Counted from the stretch's first letter, positions 49,953 through 58,662 are shown. The stretch is DNA of 64,000 bases from Actinomadura barringtoniae (GCF_017573505.1 NZ_JAGEOJ010000012.1:62001-126000), one strand, 5' to 3'. The notes: a model not told the origin generated them from the letters alone. Numbers and translations are program-made.

Positions 49953-50771
49953 ATGAGCCTCAACACCCGCGCCGCTCACCTGATCGAGCGCCACCCCCAA
50001 GCCGTGATCGGTCACCGATCCGCCGCATGGCTCTGGGGTCTGGACGTCCTGCCACCCGGATCACTCCAATCCGACTGGCGCATCGAGTTACTGGTCCCGC
50101 CCGGAACGGCCCTCTACGACCCCACCTGCGACGTCGTAGAGACCGACCTCCCCGAGCACCACACAACACAACGAGCCGGCATCCCCGTAACGTCGCTCTC
50201 CCGCACCGCACTCGACTGCGCCCGCTGGCTCCCCCGCCGAGAAGCCATCGCCGCCCTGGACCAGTTCGTCCGCCAAGGCGTGAACCCCGCCGACCTGGCC
50301 GCGATGGCAGCACCCTTAGCCCGCTACAAACGCTCCAAACGCCTGCACCAAGCATTGGACCTCACCGATCCAGGCGCGGAGTCCCCCAACGAAAGCCGAG
50401 CTCGCGTCACCATCATCGACGCCGGTTTCCCGCGCCCCCGCACCCAAATCCCCGTGATGGGCCCGCACGGCGACTGGGTCTACATCGACATGGGCTACGA
50501 AGACCTGCGCGTCGGCCTCGAATACGACGGCGAGAAACACCACTCGAGCACAGCCGCAAGAGCCCACGACGAACACCGCCGCCGCTGGCTGGCCTCCCAC
50601 ATGAACTGGCAGGTCATCCCCGTGGCCCGCGACTTCCTGACCTACCCGACCCCCTACCTGGAGGCCCTGCTCGCCGCCATGCTCGAGCACGGCTGGGACC
50701 CGCCCTCGGAAACCATCGACGACATAGCCACCCGCCTCTTCCGCCTGCAGAACCCCATCCGAGTGGCCTAA
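49953..50771 (+). CDS. AbiEi-like/DUF559-type endonuclease-domain protein
   Basis: 272-residue protein common in actinomycetes. The first half is like the AbiEi antitoxin winged-helix family (AVIGHRSAAWLWGLDVLPPG, GIPVTSLSRTALDCARWLPR), the second half like a very-short-patch-repair/DUF559 endonuclease fold: VGLEYDGEKHHSS contains an E-x-DG-x-HH pattern, and MNWQVIPVARDFLTYP follows. No AbiEii partner lies next to it, so toxin-antitoxin function is doubtful. ATG 49953 lies 75 bases after the LysR gene. The stop overlaps the GNAT gene end by four bases. Confidence 0.7.
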   Translation: MSLNTRAAHLIERHPQAVIGHRSAAWLWGLDVLPPGSLQSDWRIELLVPPGTALYDPTCDVVETDLPEHHTTQRAGIPVTSLSRTALDCARWLPRREAIAALDQFVRQGVNPADLAAMAAPLARYKRSKRLHQALDLTDPGAESPNESRARVTIIDAGFPRPRTQIPVMGPHGDWVYIDMGYEDLRVGLEYDGEKHHSSTAARAHDEHRRRWLASHMNWQVIPVARDFLTYPTPYLEALLAAMLEHGWDPPSETIDDIATRLFRLQNPIRVA

Positions 50772-51208
50772 AGGAGCCGCAGAAACCGAGCAGACTCCCC
50801 GCACCGATCCCGGTACCCCATGCGCCCATAAAACCCATGCGCTTCAACCCGTTCACGCGCGCTGGTCAACTCAACCTCAACGCACCCGAGCCGTTCCGCA
50901 TCCCCCTCAGCGGCCCGAAGCAACCGGCCGCCCAACCCACTCCCCCGCACGCGCTCATCAACCACCAGGCAGACAACCCGCCCACGCCTGCCGGCCCGCT
51001 CAAAGAAGGGAACCGCATGCAGCGCAACCACCCCGGCAACACCCTCATCAACCGCCACCAGAACACAACTCAACGCACAATCGCGCCACTCACCAATCCG
51101 TTCAGCAACCTCTCGCTCCTCAGCCGGATAACCAAGCTGCCCCAGCAGCAAAGCCACCCCAGCCGCATCCCCAGACTCAGCCCCACGTATCTCCATGACC
51201 GAAACCAT
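50768..51208 (-). CDS. GNAT-family N-acetyltransferase
   Basis: 146-residue acetyltransferase. The acetyl-CoA binding motif A is VCLVVDERVRGSGLGGRLLR (R/Q-x-x-G-x-G/A type), followed by CVEVELTSARERVEAHGFYG and RMGYRDR. ATG 51208 (MVSVMEIRG) follows GGTGGG; ATG 51196 is a second choice. Target amine unknown. The gene is convergent with the AbiEi-like gene. Confidence 0.85.
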   Translation of the reverse strand: MVSVMEIRGAESGDAAGVALLLGQLGYPAEEREVAERIGEWRDCALSCVLVAVDEGVAGVVALHAVPFFERAGRRGRVVCLVVDERVRGSGLGGRLLRAAEGDAERLGCVEVELTSARERVEAHGFYGRMGYRDRCGESARFLRLL

Positions 51209-51423
51209 GACACCCACCTGGAACGCCGCCCACCATGAACCAAGATCAGTTCTGGCTCCTCATAGCCGGCGCAAGAGCAGCCACCCCAGACATCGCCGAA
51301 CCCGCCACAGCCCAACTACCGGCCGACGAGCCCACCAGAACCGCTACCTGCCCCTAACCCGCCGGCCAGCCCACCTCCTGGCAACCCGAGTCACGGCACA
51401 CCGTCTCTCACGCCCATGCATGT

Positions 51424-51451
51424 AAGCTAGACGCAACGTTGCGTCTAGCTT
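51424..51451. promoter_or_regulatory. Perfect 28-bp palindromic operator
   Basis: Left half AAGCTAGACGCAAC (51424-51437) and right half GTTGCGTCTAGCTT (51438-51451) are exact complements. It ends one base before the AAGGAAG ribosome site of the SDR gene and looks like a TetR-type operator. No regulator gene lies beside it. Confidence 0.75.
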
Positions 51452-51464
51452 CAAGGAAGTAGCC

Positions 51465-52151
51465 ATGCCTGAACGCCAAGCCCTGATCATCGGTGCCTCT
51501 CGCGGACTCGGCCTGGTCCTCGCCACCGAGCTCGTTCAACGAGGCTGGCAAGTGATCGCCACAACCCGCCAGAACGCCGACGGGCTCCAGGCGATCGCGG
51601 AGACGTCACCCGGCCACCTGAAGATCGAATCATTGGAGATGACAAGCACCGAAGAGCTGACAGCCCTACGCGAGCGCCTGACCGGACACCAACTCGACCT
51701 GCTCTTCGTCAACGCCGCGATCGATCGGGGCAACCTGCCCATCGACAAGGTCCCGACGGACATGTTCACCGAGGTAATGATCACCAACGCGCTGAGCCCC
51801 CTGCGCGCCCTGGAAGCTCTCCGCGGCCTCGTCACACCCGGCGGAACCGTTGCCGTCATGTCCTCAGAGCAGGGCAGCATCTCCCTCAACACCGAGGACG
51901 GCTATGAGCTCTACAAGGCCAGCAAGGCCGCGCTCAACCAGTTGATGCGCAGCTACGCCACCCGCCACGCCAACGACGGCCACACCAAGCTGCTCATCGA
52001 CCCCGGCCACAACCAAACTCAGCTCGGCGGCCCCAACGCGCCCCTCACCCCCAAGGAGAGCATCCCCGCAGTAGTCGACGTCCTCGAAGCACAAGCCGGC
52101 GCCCCCGGCCTCCAGTTCCTAGACCGCCACGCCAACCCCGTCCCCTGGTAA
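51465..52151 (+). CDS. Short-chain dehydrogenase/reductase
   Basis: 228-residue SDR with a CsgA/sniffer-like pattern. The cofactor loop is IIGASRGLG, VNAAIDRG stands where NAG is usual, and YKASKAALNQLM gives Tyr and Lys. The arginine in TTRQNADG suggests NADP. ATG 51465 has AAGGAAG before it. A perfect 28-bp palindrome immediately upstream should control its transcription. Similar SDRs are often neighbours of a TetR gene; here none is seen. Confidence 0.88.
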   Translation: MPERQALIIGASRGLGLVLATELVQRGWQVIATTRQNADGLQAIAETSPGHLKIESLEMTSTEELTALRERLTGHQLDLLFVNAAIDRGNLPIDKVPTDMFTEVMITNALSPLRALEALRGLVTPGGTVAVMSSEQGSISLNTEDGYELYKASKAALNQLMRSYATRHANDGHTKLLIDPGHNQTQLGGPNAPLTPKESIPAVVDVLEAQAGAPGLQFLDRHANPVPW

Positions 52152-52159
52152 CCGCTAGG

Positions 52160-52458
52160 TGGCTGAGTTCTGCGGGTCGCCGGCGATCACGCCAGCCCGG
52201 AACCTTCAGGCTCGCCACCACAATGCCCACCGGCACCGCAAGAAAGGCCAGCGGAACTCCAGCCCACCGCGCCGCAATGTAGGCGCCCACTCCGCCGCAT
52301 AGCCGAGCGCCGTACCCGCTGCGAGGTCCTCAGCCAACACTCCCGATCGCCCCCCGCAGCAGCCGCCACAACAACACCCCGGGAAGGACGACCCCGACCC
52401 CCAAATAGGCGATGAACCCAGCCGTCTCCACCACCGGCACGCCGTACAAGCGCAGCAC
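52160..52458 (-). pseudogene. Frameshifted remnant of an actinobacterial membrane protein
   Basis: No intact frame, but consecutive pieces in two frames read like one membrane protein: from GTG 52458, LRLYGVPVVETAGFIAYLGV and GVVLPGVLLWRLLRG in one frame, then LAEDLAAGTALGYAAEW in another, then GAYIAARWAGVPLAFLAVPV back in the first. Two indels about 60 bases apart explain this. The remainder of the original gene, typically several hundred residues, is absent. The end near 52160 is uncertain because it meets the SDR gene. Confidence 0.55.
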
Positions 52459-52822
52459 ACCAATGGCTGGTCACCATCAGCAGCCCCGTCGGCACCCACC
52501 CCGACCGCCACCAGGTCCCAGACCCTGACCTCCTCACCCCTGAGGCGTCAGCCACCCGGTCGCTCGCAATAACCACAGACGCTGTCAACTCATGCCCAGC
52601 CCCAGCCAGGCAAGTGTGACAGAGAACCACGGACAACTACCGTGAGTGAACGAGACGAACTTGCCCGCCACACCATCTGGGCTCGCGTTCAGACAGCAAG
52701 CGCAGTCATGGCCAACAACCCTGAACGCAACGCTCCGCCCACCAGCACAGCCCCAGTAACGAACAGCCTCTCCCGGGGGCGGACACCGCGCCACTACACC
52801 CGCGCACCACTTCACGTTCAGG

Positions 52823-52903
52823 CGCAGCATCACGCGCAGACGCAATGCTGTGCGGGTGCGGCACGATTCAAGCGGTCGCAACGCCTCCCGAGCACGCCGT
52901 CGC
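52823..52903. repeat. 81-bp direct repeat, copy 1
   Basis: Bases 52823-52903 match 53080-53160 almost completely (257-base offset, no gap; about 15 substitutions), beginning CGCAGCATCACGCGCAGACG and ending CGTCGC. Lies at the start of the degenerate repeat island. Confidence 0.8.
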
Positions 52904-53079
52904 GCTGTGAGAACGTCGCAGCACTATGCGGGTAGCCCCCACATGCGCGAGCGCAGAGGGCGCGAACGCAGCGGCGTTGTGTACGTGCCGCACCAGGAGT
53001 GTCAGCGCAACCATGAAAATGGACGCAGCACCGCAGGCCCGGACACAGCACCGAAGGTCCGGACGCAAGCGCTCGACGG

Positions 53080-53160
53080 CGCAGCATCACGCGCAGACGC
53101 AGTGCTGTGTGAGTGCAGCATGATGCGAGCGGCCGCAACGCCTCCCCGGCACGGCGTCGC
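53080..53160. repeat. 81-bp direct repeat, copy 2
   Basis: Second copy of the 52823-52903 sequence, same orientation, within the degenerate repeat island. Confidence 0.8.
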
Positions 53161-53214
53161 ACGCAGGTGCGGCGCTGTGAGCACGGTCGCAGCGCTTGTG
53201 CAGGCCCAACATCC

Positions 53215-53575
53215 CGCACATGCTCGGCGCCACGGACGCGGGCCCGGCACAGTGGATGCGGACGCAGCGGTAGGCGGACGCAGCGCCACGCCTACGGGGG
53301 CAGCGCCACGCGTGCGTGGTGCAGCGCCACGCTCGGACGCAGCATCACTCGCGTGCGGGCGCAGCCCAGTCGGCGAGAGCGCAGCATCGCAGGCAGGCGC
53401 AAGATCTCGCACGTGCTCAGCACCACGCACGCGGGCCCGGCACAGTGGATGCGGACGCAGCGGTGGGCGGGGGCAGCGACACGCGTGCGTGGTGCAGCGC
53501 CACGCTCGGACGCAGCATCACTCGCGTGCGGGCGCAGCGCAGTCGGCGAGAGCGCAGCATCGCACGCAGGCGCGG
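53215..53575. repeat. Tandem duplication of ~170-190 bp
   Basis: Bases about 53218-53397 recur at about 53411-53570. The shared core GCGGGCCCGGCACAGTGGAT occurs at 53238 and 53431 (offset 193), whereas CGTGCGTGGTGCAGCGCCAC occurs at 53311 and 53484 (offset 173), showing a 20-base deletion of one unit in the second copy. Confidence 0.8.
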
Positions 53576-54443
53576 GCTGTCAGTACGGGCACACGTGCGG
53601 GTGCAGCGCCACGCGCGGTGCGGCGCAGTAGCGCAGTGGGCGCGGGCGCATCAAAGCACGCGGGCGGCAGCGCCACGCGCGCGAGCGCAACAGCGAGGTG
53701 CGAGCGCGCGCAGCGCTGTACGGCGCAGCATCCCGTGCGGGCGCAGCAGCATGCGGGCGTGCGTGGCACCCCGTGCGCGCCTACGCGACCATGCCAGCGG
53801 GCGCACGAGTCACAGCGCTGTGAGCACGGGTGCAACACCAAAGCACTGTGCGAGCAGGTGCAGCATCACATGCGAGCGCGGCACTACGCGCTCAGGCGGG
53901 GCGCCGAGCGGATGCAGCAGCGCGCGAGCAGCCTCAGCACCATGCCCACGGGCGCGCCACCACACGTGGCGGCGCGGCGATGCCAGCCGGCGCAGCCTCG
54001 CGTGGGGCGCAGGCCTGTTCTCGCGCGCGAGCGCAGCGCTGTACAAGTGCGCGCAACGCTGTATGGGCGCAGCATCACTGTGCAGGAACAGCACCATGTT
54101 TGGGCACAGCATCGTGCGTGGCCGTCGCAACCATGCGTTCAAGCGCTCTGCGTGGGGACACGGCATCACGAGCGCGAGGAGCAGCGCAGTGAGTACGGGC
54201 GCGGCACCACATGCGCGCAACCCTGTGGGAGTCGGTGCAGCACTGTACGACCAGGCGTGACGCTGTGCGGGTGCGGCATCACGGTCAGCCGCGCGCTATG
54301 CGTGGGGGCGGGCACGTGGGGGCGGGCACGTGAAGGTGGGCACGTGGAGGGGCACGTGAAGGTGGGCGCGTGGGGGCGGGCACGTGGGAGCGGGACCGTA
54401 GGTGGGGCGGTGGGGTGTGACTGGGCGGGATCGTGCGGGTGGG

Positions 54444-55856
54444 TTAGGGGTGGAGGGTGGTGGTTAGGCGGCGGAGGGCTTCGGGGACTTTGCTGGTTGG
54501 GATGGCGCCGTAACCGATTACTAGGCCGTTTTGTGGGGTGTCTGCGCAGTAGGGGGTCAGGGACTCTACGGCTACGCCGGTTTGGCGGGCGCGGGTTAGG
54601 ACGTCGGTGGGGTTGAGGTGGGGGCTCAGGCGGGCGGATAGGTGGAGGCCTGCGGAGGAGGGGATTGGCTGTAGGAGGTCGGGGAGGCTTTCCAGGGTTG
54701 TGAGGATCTGCTCGTGGCGGGCTGCGTATTCGCGGGCGGCCTTGCGGATGTGGCGAGAGAGGAGGCCCTCGTTGATGAAGCGGGCCAGGGCGCCTTGGGT
54801 GGTCATGTCGCCGTGCCAGTCGGTTAGTTGCTTGGCAACGTGAAGGGCTTGGTGGAGGGAGGCGGGCGCTACCAGGAAGCCGACGCGGAGCATGGGGAGC
54901 AGGGTTTTGGAGAACGAGCCCACGTAGAGGACTCGGCCGGAGCGGTCGAGGCTTTGGAGGGGCTCCAGGGGGCGGTCGGAGAAGCGGAACTCGCTGTCGT
55001 AGTCGTCCTCGATGATGACGGCCTTGTTGCGTTCGGCCCAGGCCAGGAGGGCGGCGCGGCGGCTCAGGGACATGGGGGTTCCCAGGGGGAACTGGTGGGA
55101 GGGAGTCACGTAGACGAGGGGTGCCTTGGGCAGGGCGGCCACGTCTATGCCCTCGGCGTCCACGGGTACGCCTACGACGCGGGCGCCTTGGGATTCGAAG
55201 AGCCTTCGGGCCGGTGGATAGCCGGGCTCTTCCACGGCGACGATGTCTCCTGGCTCCAGGAGAACGCGGCCGATCAGGTCCAGGGCCTGCTGGGCGCCTT
55301 GAGTGACGACGATGTCCTCGGCCTCGGCGCGTACGGCGCGGGAGACGCCGATGTAGCGGGCTATCGCTTCGCGGAGGGCGGAGTGCCCTGCCGGGGAACT
55401 GTAGCTTCCGGCCGCGAGGTTGGCGGGCCTCAGCTCGCGAGACACCAGGCGCCGCCAGGTCTCCAGTGGGAACAGCGCGGCGTCGGGGGTTCCCACGCGG
55501 AGGTCGAAGGGGGGCGGCGGGTTGCCGGGCTCATCGGCCAGGAGATCGAGGTGCCTCCAGGTGCGGCGGGGGCGAATGCCACCGGCGGGGGCGTTGCGTG
55601 GGCGCCGGGTCGTCAGGGGCTCGTCGCGTACGAACGTTCCGGCGCCTGCGCGGCCGTTGAGGAACCCCTCGGCCGTGAGGCGTTCGTAGGCCGACGCCAC
55701 CGTGTTGCGGGAGACGCTGAGGCGCTCGGCGAGCTCGCGGCTCGGGGGTACGCGCTCACCCGGCGGTAGACGCCCGTCCAGGATGGCGTCCAGAATCTGC
55801 CTGTAAATGCGTGCGGCCAGGTCACCCCGGTCGTCCAGGCTGATATGAAGATCCAA
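54444..55856 (-). CDS. MocR/PdxR-family regulator (GntR HTH + aminotransferase-like domain)
   Basis: 470-residue regulator. Residues 1-75 form a GntR winged helix (ILDAILDGRLPPGERVPPSR then ELAERLSVSRNTVASAYERL), and the rest a class I aminotransferase-like domain that binds PLP, with the lysine in VGSFSKTLLPMLRVGF, the VTQGAQQALDLIGRVLLEPG phosphate loop and IIEDDYDSEFRF. Members often control vitamin B6, GABA or membrane transport genes. It starts with TTG at 55856 and is divergent from an MFS gene, which is the expected target. It could act as repressor and activator. Confidence 0.9.
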   Translation of the reverse strand: MDLHISLDDRGDLAARIYRQILDAILDGRLPPGERVPPSRELAERLSVSRNTVASAYERLTAEGFLNGRAGAGTFVRDEPLTTRRPRNAPAGGIRPRRTWRHLDLLADEPGNPPPPFDLRVGTPDAALFPLETWRRLVSRELRPANLAAGSYSSPAGHSALREAIARYIGVSRAVRAEAEDIVVTQGAQQALDLIGRVLLEPGDIVAVEEPGYPPARRLFESQGARVVGVPVDAEGIDVAALPKAPLVYVTPSHQFPLGTPMSLSRRAALLAWAERNKAVIIEDDYDSEFRFSDRPLEPLQSLDRSGRVLYVGSFSKTLLPMLRVGFLVAPASLHQALHVAKQLTDWHGDMTTQGALARFINEGLLSRHIRKAAREYAARHEQILTTLESLPDLLQPIPSSAGLHLSARLSPHLNPTDVLTRARQTGVAVESLTPYCADTPQNGLVIGYGAIPTSKVPEALRRLTTTLHP

Positions 55857-55870
55857 TTTGGCCCCATTGG
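55853..55870. promoter_or_regulatory. Inverted repeat at the MocR start
   Basis: CCAAT (55853-55857) and ATTGG (55866-55870) are inverted around eight bases, overlapping the MocR start, in the 68-base divergent spacer shared with the MFS gene. A MocR binding site is possible; CCGGTATTTGG follows on the right. Confidence 0.4.
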
Positions 55871-55924
55871 TTTGCCGGTATTTGGAGCTTACGCCGCGCC
55901 AAGTGTCCGCCTTATCGTTGCGGT

Positions 55925-57259
55925 GTGAAGCAGATCATCGGCAGGTTCGCGCCTCCCCCGGGGCCGGGACGGGTCCTCGCGTTCGCCCAGCTCGCCAGCT
56001 CCATCGGCTACGGCGGGTTCCTCGTGTGCTCCGCGCTGTTCTTCATCCGTGTCGTCGGCGTGTCGACCGCGCAGGTGGGCCTCGCCCTGACCTTCGCGTG
56101 GGCCGTGGGCGCGTTCGCGGGCGTGCCGCTCGGCGCCCTCGCCGACCGGCGGGGCCCCAAGGGGACGACCGTGCTGCTCGCGGTCGCGACGGCCGCGGCC
56201 GTGGCGATGTTCCTGGTCGTACGGTCGTTCGCGCCGTTCGTACTGGTCGCCACGGTGTGGGCGAGCTGCCACAGCGGGCTGTCGGCCGCGCAGCAGGCGC
56301 TGCTCGCCGGGCTGGTCGACAAGGGTCGGCGGACTGAGATCCGCGCGTTCATCCAGTCGATGACGAACGCCGGGCTGGCGGTCGGCGCGGCGCTGGGCGG
56401 CCTGGCGCTGCAGTTCGACACCGAGGGCGCCTACCTCACCGTCTTCGCGCTGGACGCGGCCAGCTTCCTGGTCACGGCCCTCGTCCTGATGCGGCTGCCG
56501 TCCGTTCCCCCGGTGCCCGAGGGACCGGCGGGCGAGCCGAAGCTGGCCGTGCTCCGGGACCGGCCGTACGCCCTGGTCTCGCTGGTCAACGCGGTCATGA
56601 TGCTCTACATGCCGATGCTCAGCCTGATCATGCCGCTGTGGATCGTGCAGCGCACCGACGCGCCCCGCTGGATCGTCTCCGCCCTGCTGGTGATCAACAT
56701 GCTGACCGTGGTGATGTTCCAGGTTCGGGTGGCCGGACGGGTGAACGGCCTGCGCACCGCGGCCCGCTTCGTCCGCCTGTCGGGCGCGGTGATGCTCGCC
56801 TCCTGCGCGGTCTTCGCCCTCTCGGCCCACGGCCGTTCCGCCTGGGGCGCCGCCCTCGTCCTGATCGCCGCCGCGCTCCTGCAGGTCGTCGGCGAGATGC
56901 TGCTCGCCTCGGGCGCCTGGGAGATCAGCTTCGGCCTGGCCCCCTCCCACCGCCAGGGCCAGTACCAGGGCTTCTTCGGAATGGGCGCCCCGGTCGCCCG
57001 TACGCTCGGCCCGCTCCTCCTCACCACCCTGATCCTCGGCTGGGGCACGCCGGGCTGGCTCATCCTGGGCGCCACGTTCCTGACCGCCGGCTTCGCCATG
57101 GCCCCGGCCGTCCGCTGGGCCGAACGCCAGCGCCACACCCCCGTCGGCCTCCCCCCGACGCCGGCCACGGACCTGACCGTCGACGGGATAACAAATCCGA
57201 CGGCCGACCGCACCGCCGACCGCACCGCCGACCGCACCGCCGACCTGGCAACGACCTGA
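55925..57259 (+). CDS. MFS transporter
   Basis: 444-residue major-facilitator protein with 12 spans. The signature between spans 2 and 3 is GVPLGALADRRGPKGTTVLL, and ALFFIRVVGVSTAQVGLALT, LVTALVLMRLPSVPPVPEGP (central loop) and the last spans LGPLLLTTLILGWGTPGWLI are visible. Probably a drug or metabolite exporter. GTG 55925 starts it with almost no leader. The C-terminus ends in the four-residue repeat TADRTADRTADR, encoded by a 12-bp tandem (about 57205-57245). Divergent from and probably controlled by the MocR protein. Confidence 0.88.
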   Translation: MKQIIGRFAPPPGPGRVLAFAQLASSIGYGGFLVCSALFFIRVVGVSTAQVGLALTFAWAVGAFAGVPLGALADRRGPKGTTVLLAVATAAAVAMFLVVRSFAPFVLVATVWASCHSGLSAAQQALLAGLVDKGRRTEIRAFIQSMTNAGLAVGAALGGLALQFDTEGAYLTVFALDAASFLVTALVLMRLPSVPPVPEGPAGEPKLAVLRDRPYALVSLVNAVMMLYMPMLSLIMPLWIVQRTDAPRWIVSALLVINMLTVVMFQVRVAGRVNGLRTAARFVRLSGAVMLASCAVFALSAHGRSAWGAALVLIAAALLQVVGEMLLASGAWEISFGLAPSHRQGQYQGFFGMGAPVARTLGPLLLTTLILGWGTPGWLILGATFLTAGFAMAPAVRWAERQRHTPVGLPPTPATDLTVDGITNPTADRTADRTADRTADLATT

Positions 57260-57266
57260 CACCTGC

Positions 57267-57299
57267 ACTGGCTCCAGGCCCGCCAGGCCCGGAGCCAGT
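57267..57299. terminator. Bidirectional terminator hairpin
   Basis: ACTGGCTCC (57267-57275) and GGAGCCAGT (57291-57299) pair perfectly, and the inside (AGGCC...GGCCC) can pair further. It lies between the convergent MFS and phosphotransferase genes. Confidence 0.75.
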
Positions 57300-57321
57300 T
57301 CTGGGTATATGGGTTGGCCTG

Positions 57322-58185
57322 CTACGGCGGGCCGTGGGTGAGGCGGGCTGCGATTGCTGGGCCTTCTTGCGCTATCCAGGCTTCGGCCCTTGGCATGCGG
57401 TCCTTAACGCCCTCGCTCCAGAAGCGCCGGAAGACCGGGTCGGCCTCGGCGGCCGCACGGCTCGTCAGGTGGAAGCGGTGAATCATCCGGATGGCCAGCG
57501 GCACCAGGGCGCGACGCTGCTGGGCAGACATCCCGTACGCCTCGGCGAATATTGCCGCGCGGTGTGGGATGTCGGCCTCGACCAGGGCTGGGGTTCGGTC
57601 CTCGGGATGCAGCAGCGGCGCCCACCAATAAAGGGCGTTGGCGATGTCGTAGATCCGGGTGGTCGGCCGGGCGAGGTCGAAGTCGATGAGGGCCGCGGGT
57701 AGCCCACCCCGGAACACCACGTTGCCGGGGCAGTAGTCGCGGTGGCTGACCAACTCGGCCTCGGTGTCGACGAACGGGATGTCCTGCGTTCCCGGCAATG
57801 TCGCCCACACCGCATCGCGGGGCGGCGTCCAGCCCTGCGCGGCGTCGTGGAGGCGCCGGATCAGGCGGGCCAGGGCGGCAAGCACGTTCTCGCCCGTCGC
57901 CTCGGGCGGGAGCGGCTCGCGCGGTACGTCGCCCGACACGAACGAGAGCACCTCACGCCCACGCTCATCGATACCCAGCGGCTCGGGGGCGCCGGAGAAT
58001 CCAGCCCGGTGAAGGTGGGAAAGGTAGGCCTGGATCGTGGCAGTGAAGGGCCTGAACGGCCGGCGAACGGTGTCTCCGACGCGCGTGATGTTCGGCGTCA
58101 CACCGTCTCCGACGAGCGGCTCCTCGTCCGGCACCCCTTGATCACTTGGCATACCAGGGATACTGACAGCAGCCGCGTTCACCAT
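57322..58185 (-). CDS. Aminoglycoside-phosphotransferase-like (APH) family protein
   Basis: 287-residue kinase-like protein. The Brenner motif is LVSHRDYCPGNVVFRGG (catalytic Asp in HRD) and the metal-binding DFD is in LIDFDLARPTTRIYD, both intact. The N-terminal lobe is RRPFRPFTATIQAYLSHLHR. It is likely a small-molecule or sugar kinase; antibiotic resistance cannot be inferred. ATG 58185 is chosen; 58203 and 58152 are alternatives. It is divergent from the NUDIX gene with starts only a few bases apart. Confidence 0.78.
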   Translation of the reverse strand: MVNAAAVSIPGMPSDQGVPDEEPLVGDGVTPNITRVGDTVRRPFRPFTATIQAYLSHLHRAGFSGAPEPLGIDERGREVLSFVSGDVPREPLPPEATGENVLAALARLIRRLHDAAQGWTPPRDAVWATLPGTQDIPFVDTEAELVSHRDYCPGNVVFRGGLPAALIDFDLARPTTRIYDIANALYWWAPLLHPEDRTPALVEADIPHRAAIFAEAYGMSAQQRRALVPLAIRMIHRFHLTSRAAAEADPVFRRFWSEGVKDRMPRAEAWIAQEGPAIAARLTHGPP

Positions 58186-58196
58186 GAAGAGGCCGG

Positions 58197-58637
58197 ATGA
58201 CACGACCGAGAAGGCGCGTCGCCGCCTATGTGATCAGAGAGCGGGCCGTTCCGGAGCTCCTGGTCTTCGATCACGTCGGCATCCCCCGGGCCGGGACGCA
58301 GATCCCCGCGGGCGGCGTTGAGCCAGGCGAGGAGCTGGAACGGGCGGTCCTGCGCGAGGTAGCCGAGGAGACCGGGCTCACCACCGCACGGGTGGTCCGG
58401 GCGCTCACCGTGGAGGACAAGCCCCACCCCGACACCGGCGAGCCACGCCGGACCACCTACTTCCACCTCCAGGCGCCCGCGGACACGGCGGACGCGTGGC
58501 ATCACGCGGTCAGCGGCGACGGCGGCGACGCCGGGATGACCTTCGCCTGCTACTTCCTCCCCCTGCCGCTCCAGCAACCCCTGGCAGACGACCAAGACGC
58601 CTGGCTGGGCCGCATAGACCACACCACTGACCCGTGA
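58197..58637 (+). CDS. NUDIX hydrolase
   Basis: 146-residue NUDIX protein. The box GGVEPGEELERAVLREVAEE followed by TGL agrees with G-x5-E-x7-R-E-U-x-E-E-x-G-U. The surrounding fold (VAAYVIRERAVPELLVFDHV before, TTYFHLQAPA after) is complete. It probably cleaves a nucleoside diphosphate derivative or acts as house-cleaning hydrolase. Its ATG is preceded by AAGAGG and begins 11 bases beyond the start of the divergent kinase-like gene. Confidence 0.88.
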   Translation: MTRPRRRVAAYVIRERAVPELLVFDHVGIPRAGTQIPAGGVEPGEELERAVLREVAEETGLTTARVVRALTVEDKPHPDTGEPRRTTYFHLQAPADTADAWHHAVSGDGGDAGMTFACYFLPLPLQQPLADDQDAWLGRIDHTTDP

Positions 58638-58662
58638 TCATTGCTCGGTACACTCCGCTGGC

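Larger units (their letters stand above)
52800..54330. repeat. Degenerate ~20-bp repeat island
   Basis: About 1.5 kb made of loosely repeated units of 17-25 bases, with the core GCAGCRYCACGYGYGCGGGC in many variants (e.g. GCAGCGCCACGC, GCAGCATCACTCGCGTGCGG, GCGGCACCACATGCG). Several frames stay open by composition only, for example a 588-residue plus-strand frame; they show no protein-like pattern, carry no ribosome site and switch frame between repeats. I see no real gene here, except that the MocR gene begins its 3' end at 54444. Confidence 0.75.

Noticed and set aside
49953-50771. AbiE toxin-antitoxin system
   Set aside because: Only an AbiEi-like winged helix joined to an endonuclease-like domain is present; the AbiEii nucleotidyltransferase partner is missing.
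51218-51423. Small genes on either strand between GNAT and SDR
   Set aside because: Frames are short, without ribosome sites or recognisable products.
52800-54330. CRISPR-like array
   Set aside because: No exact repeats with spacers; variation is spread over whole units, and no cas genes are near.
52850-54616. 588-residue plus-strand open frame in the repeat island
   Set aside because: The product is a compositionally driven string of Arg, Ala, His, Gln and Cys without domains, ribosome site or consistent codon pattern; other frames are open in the same DNA.
57322-58185. Aminoglycoside resistance gene
   Set aside because: The kinase motifs are general to the APH/choline-kinase superfamily; no specific resistance signature can be seen.
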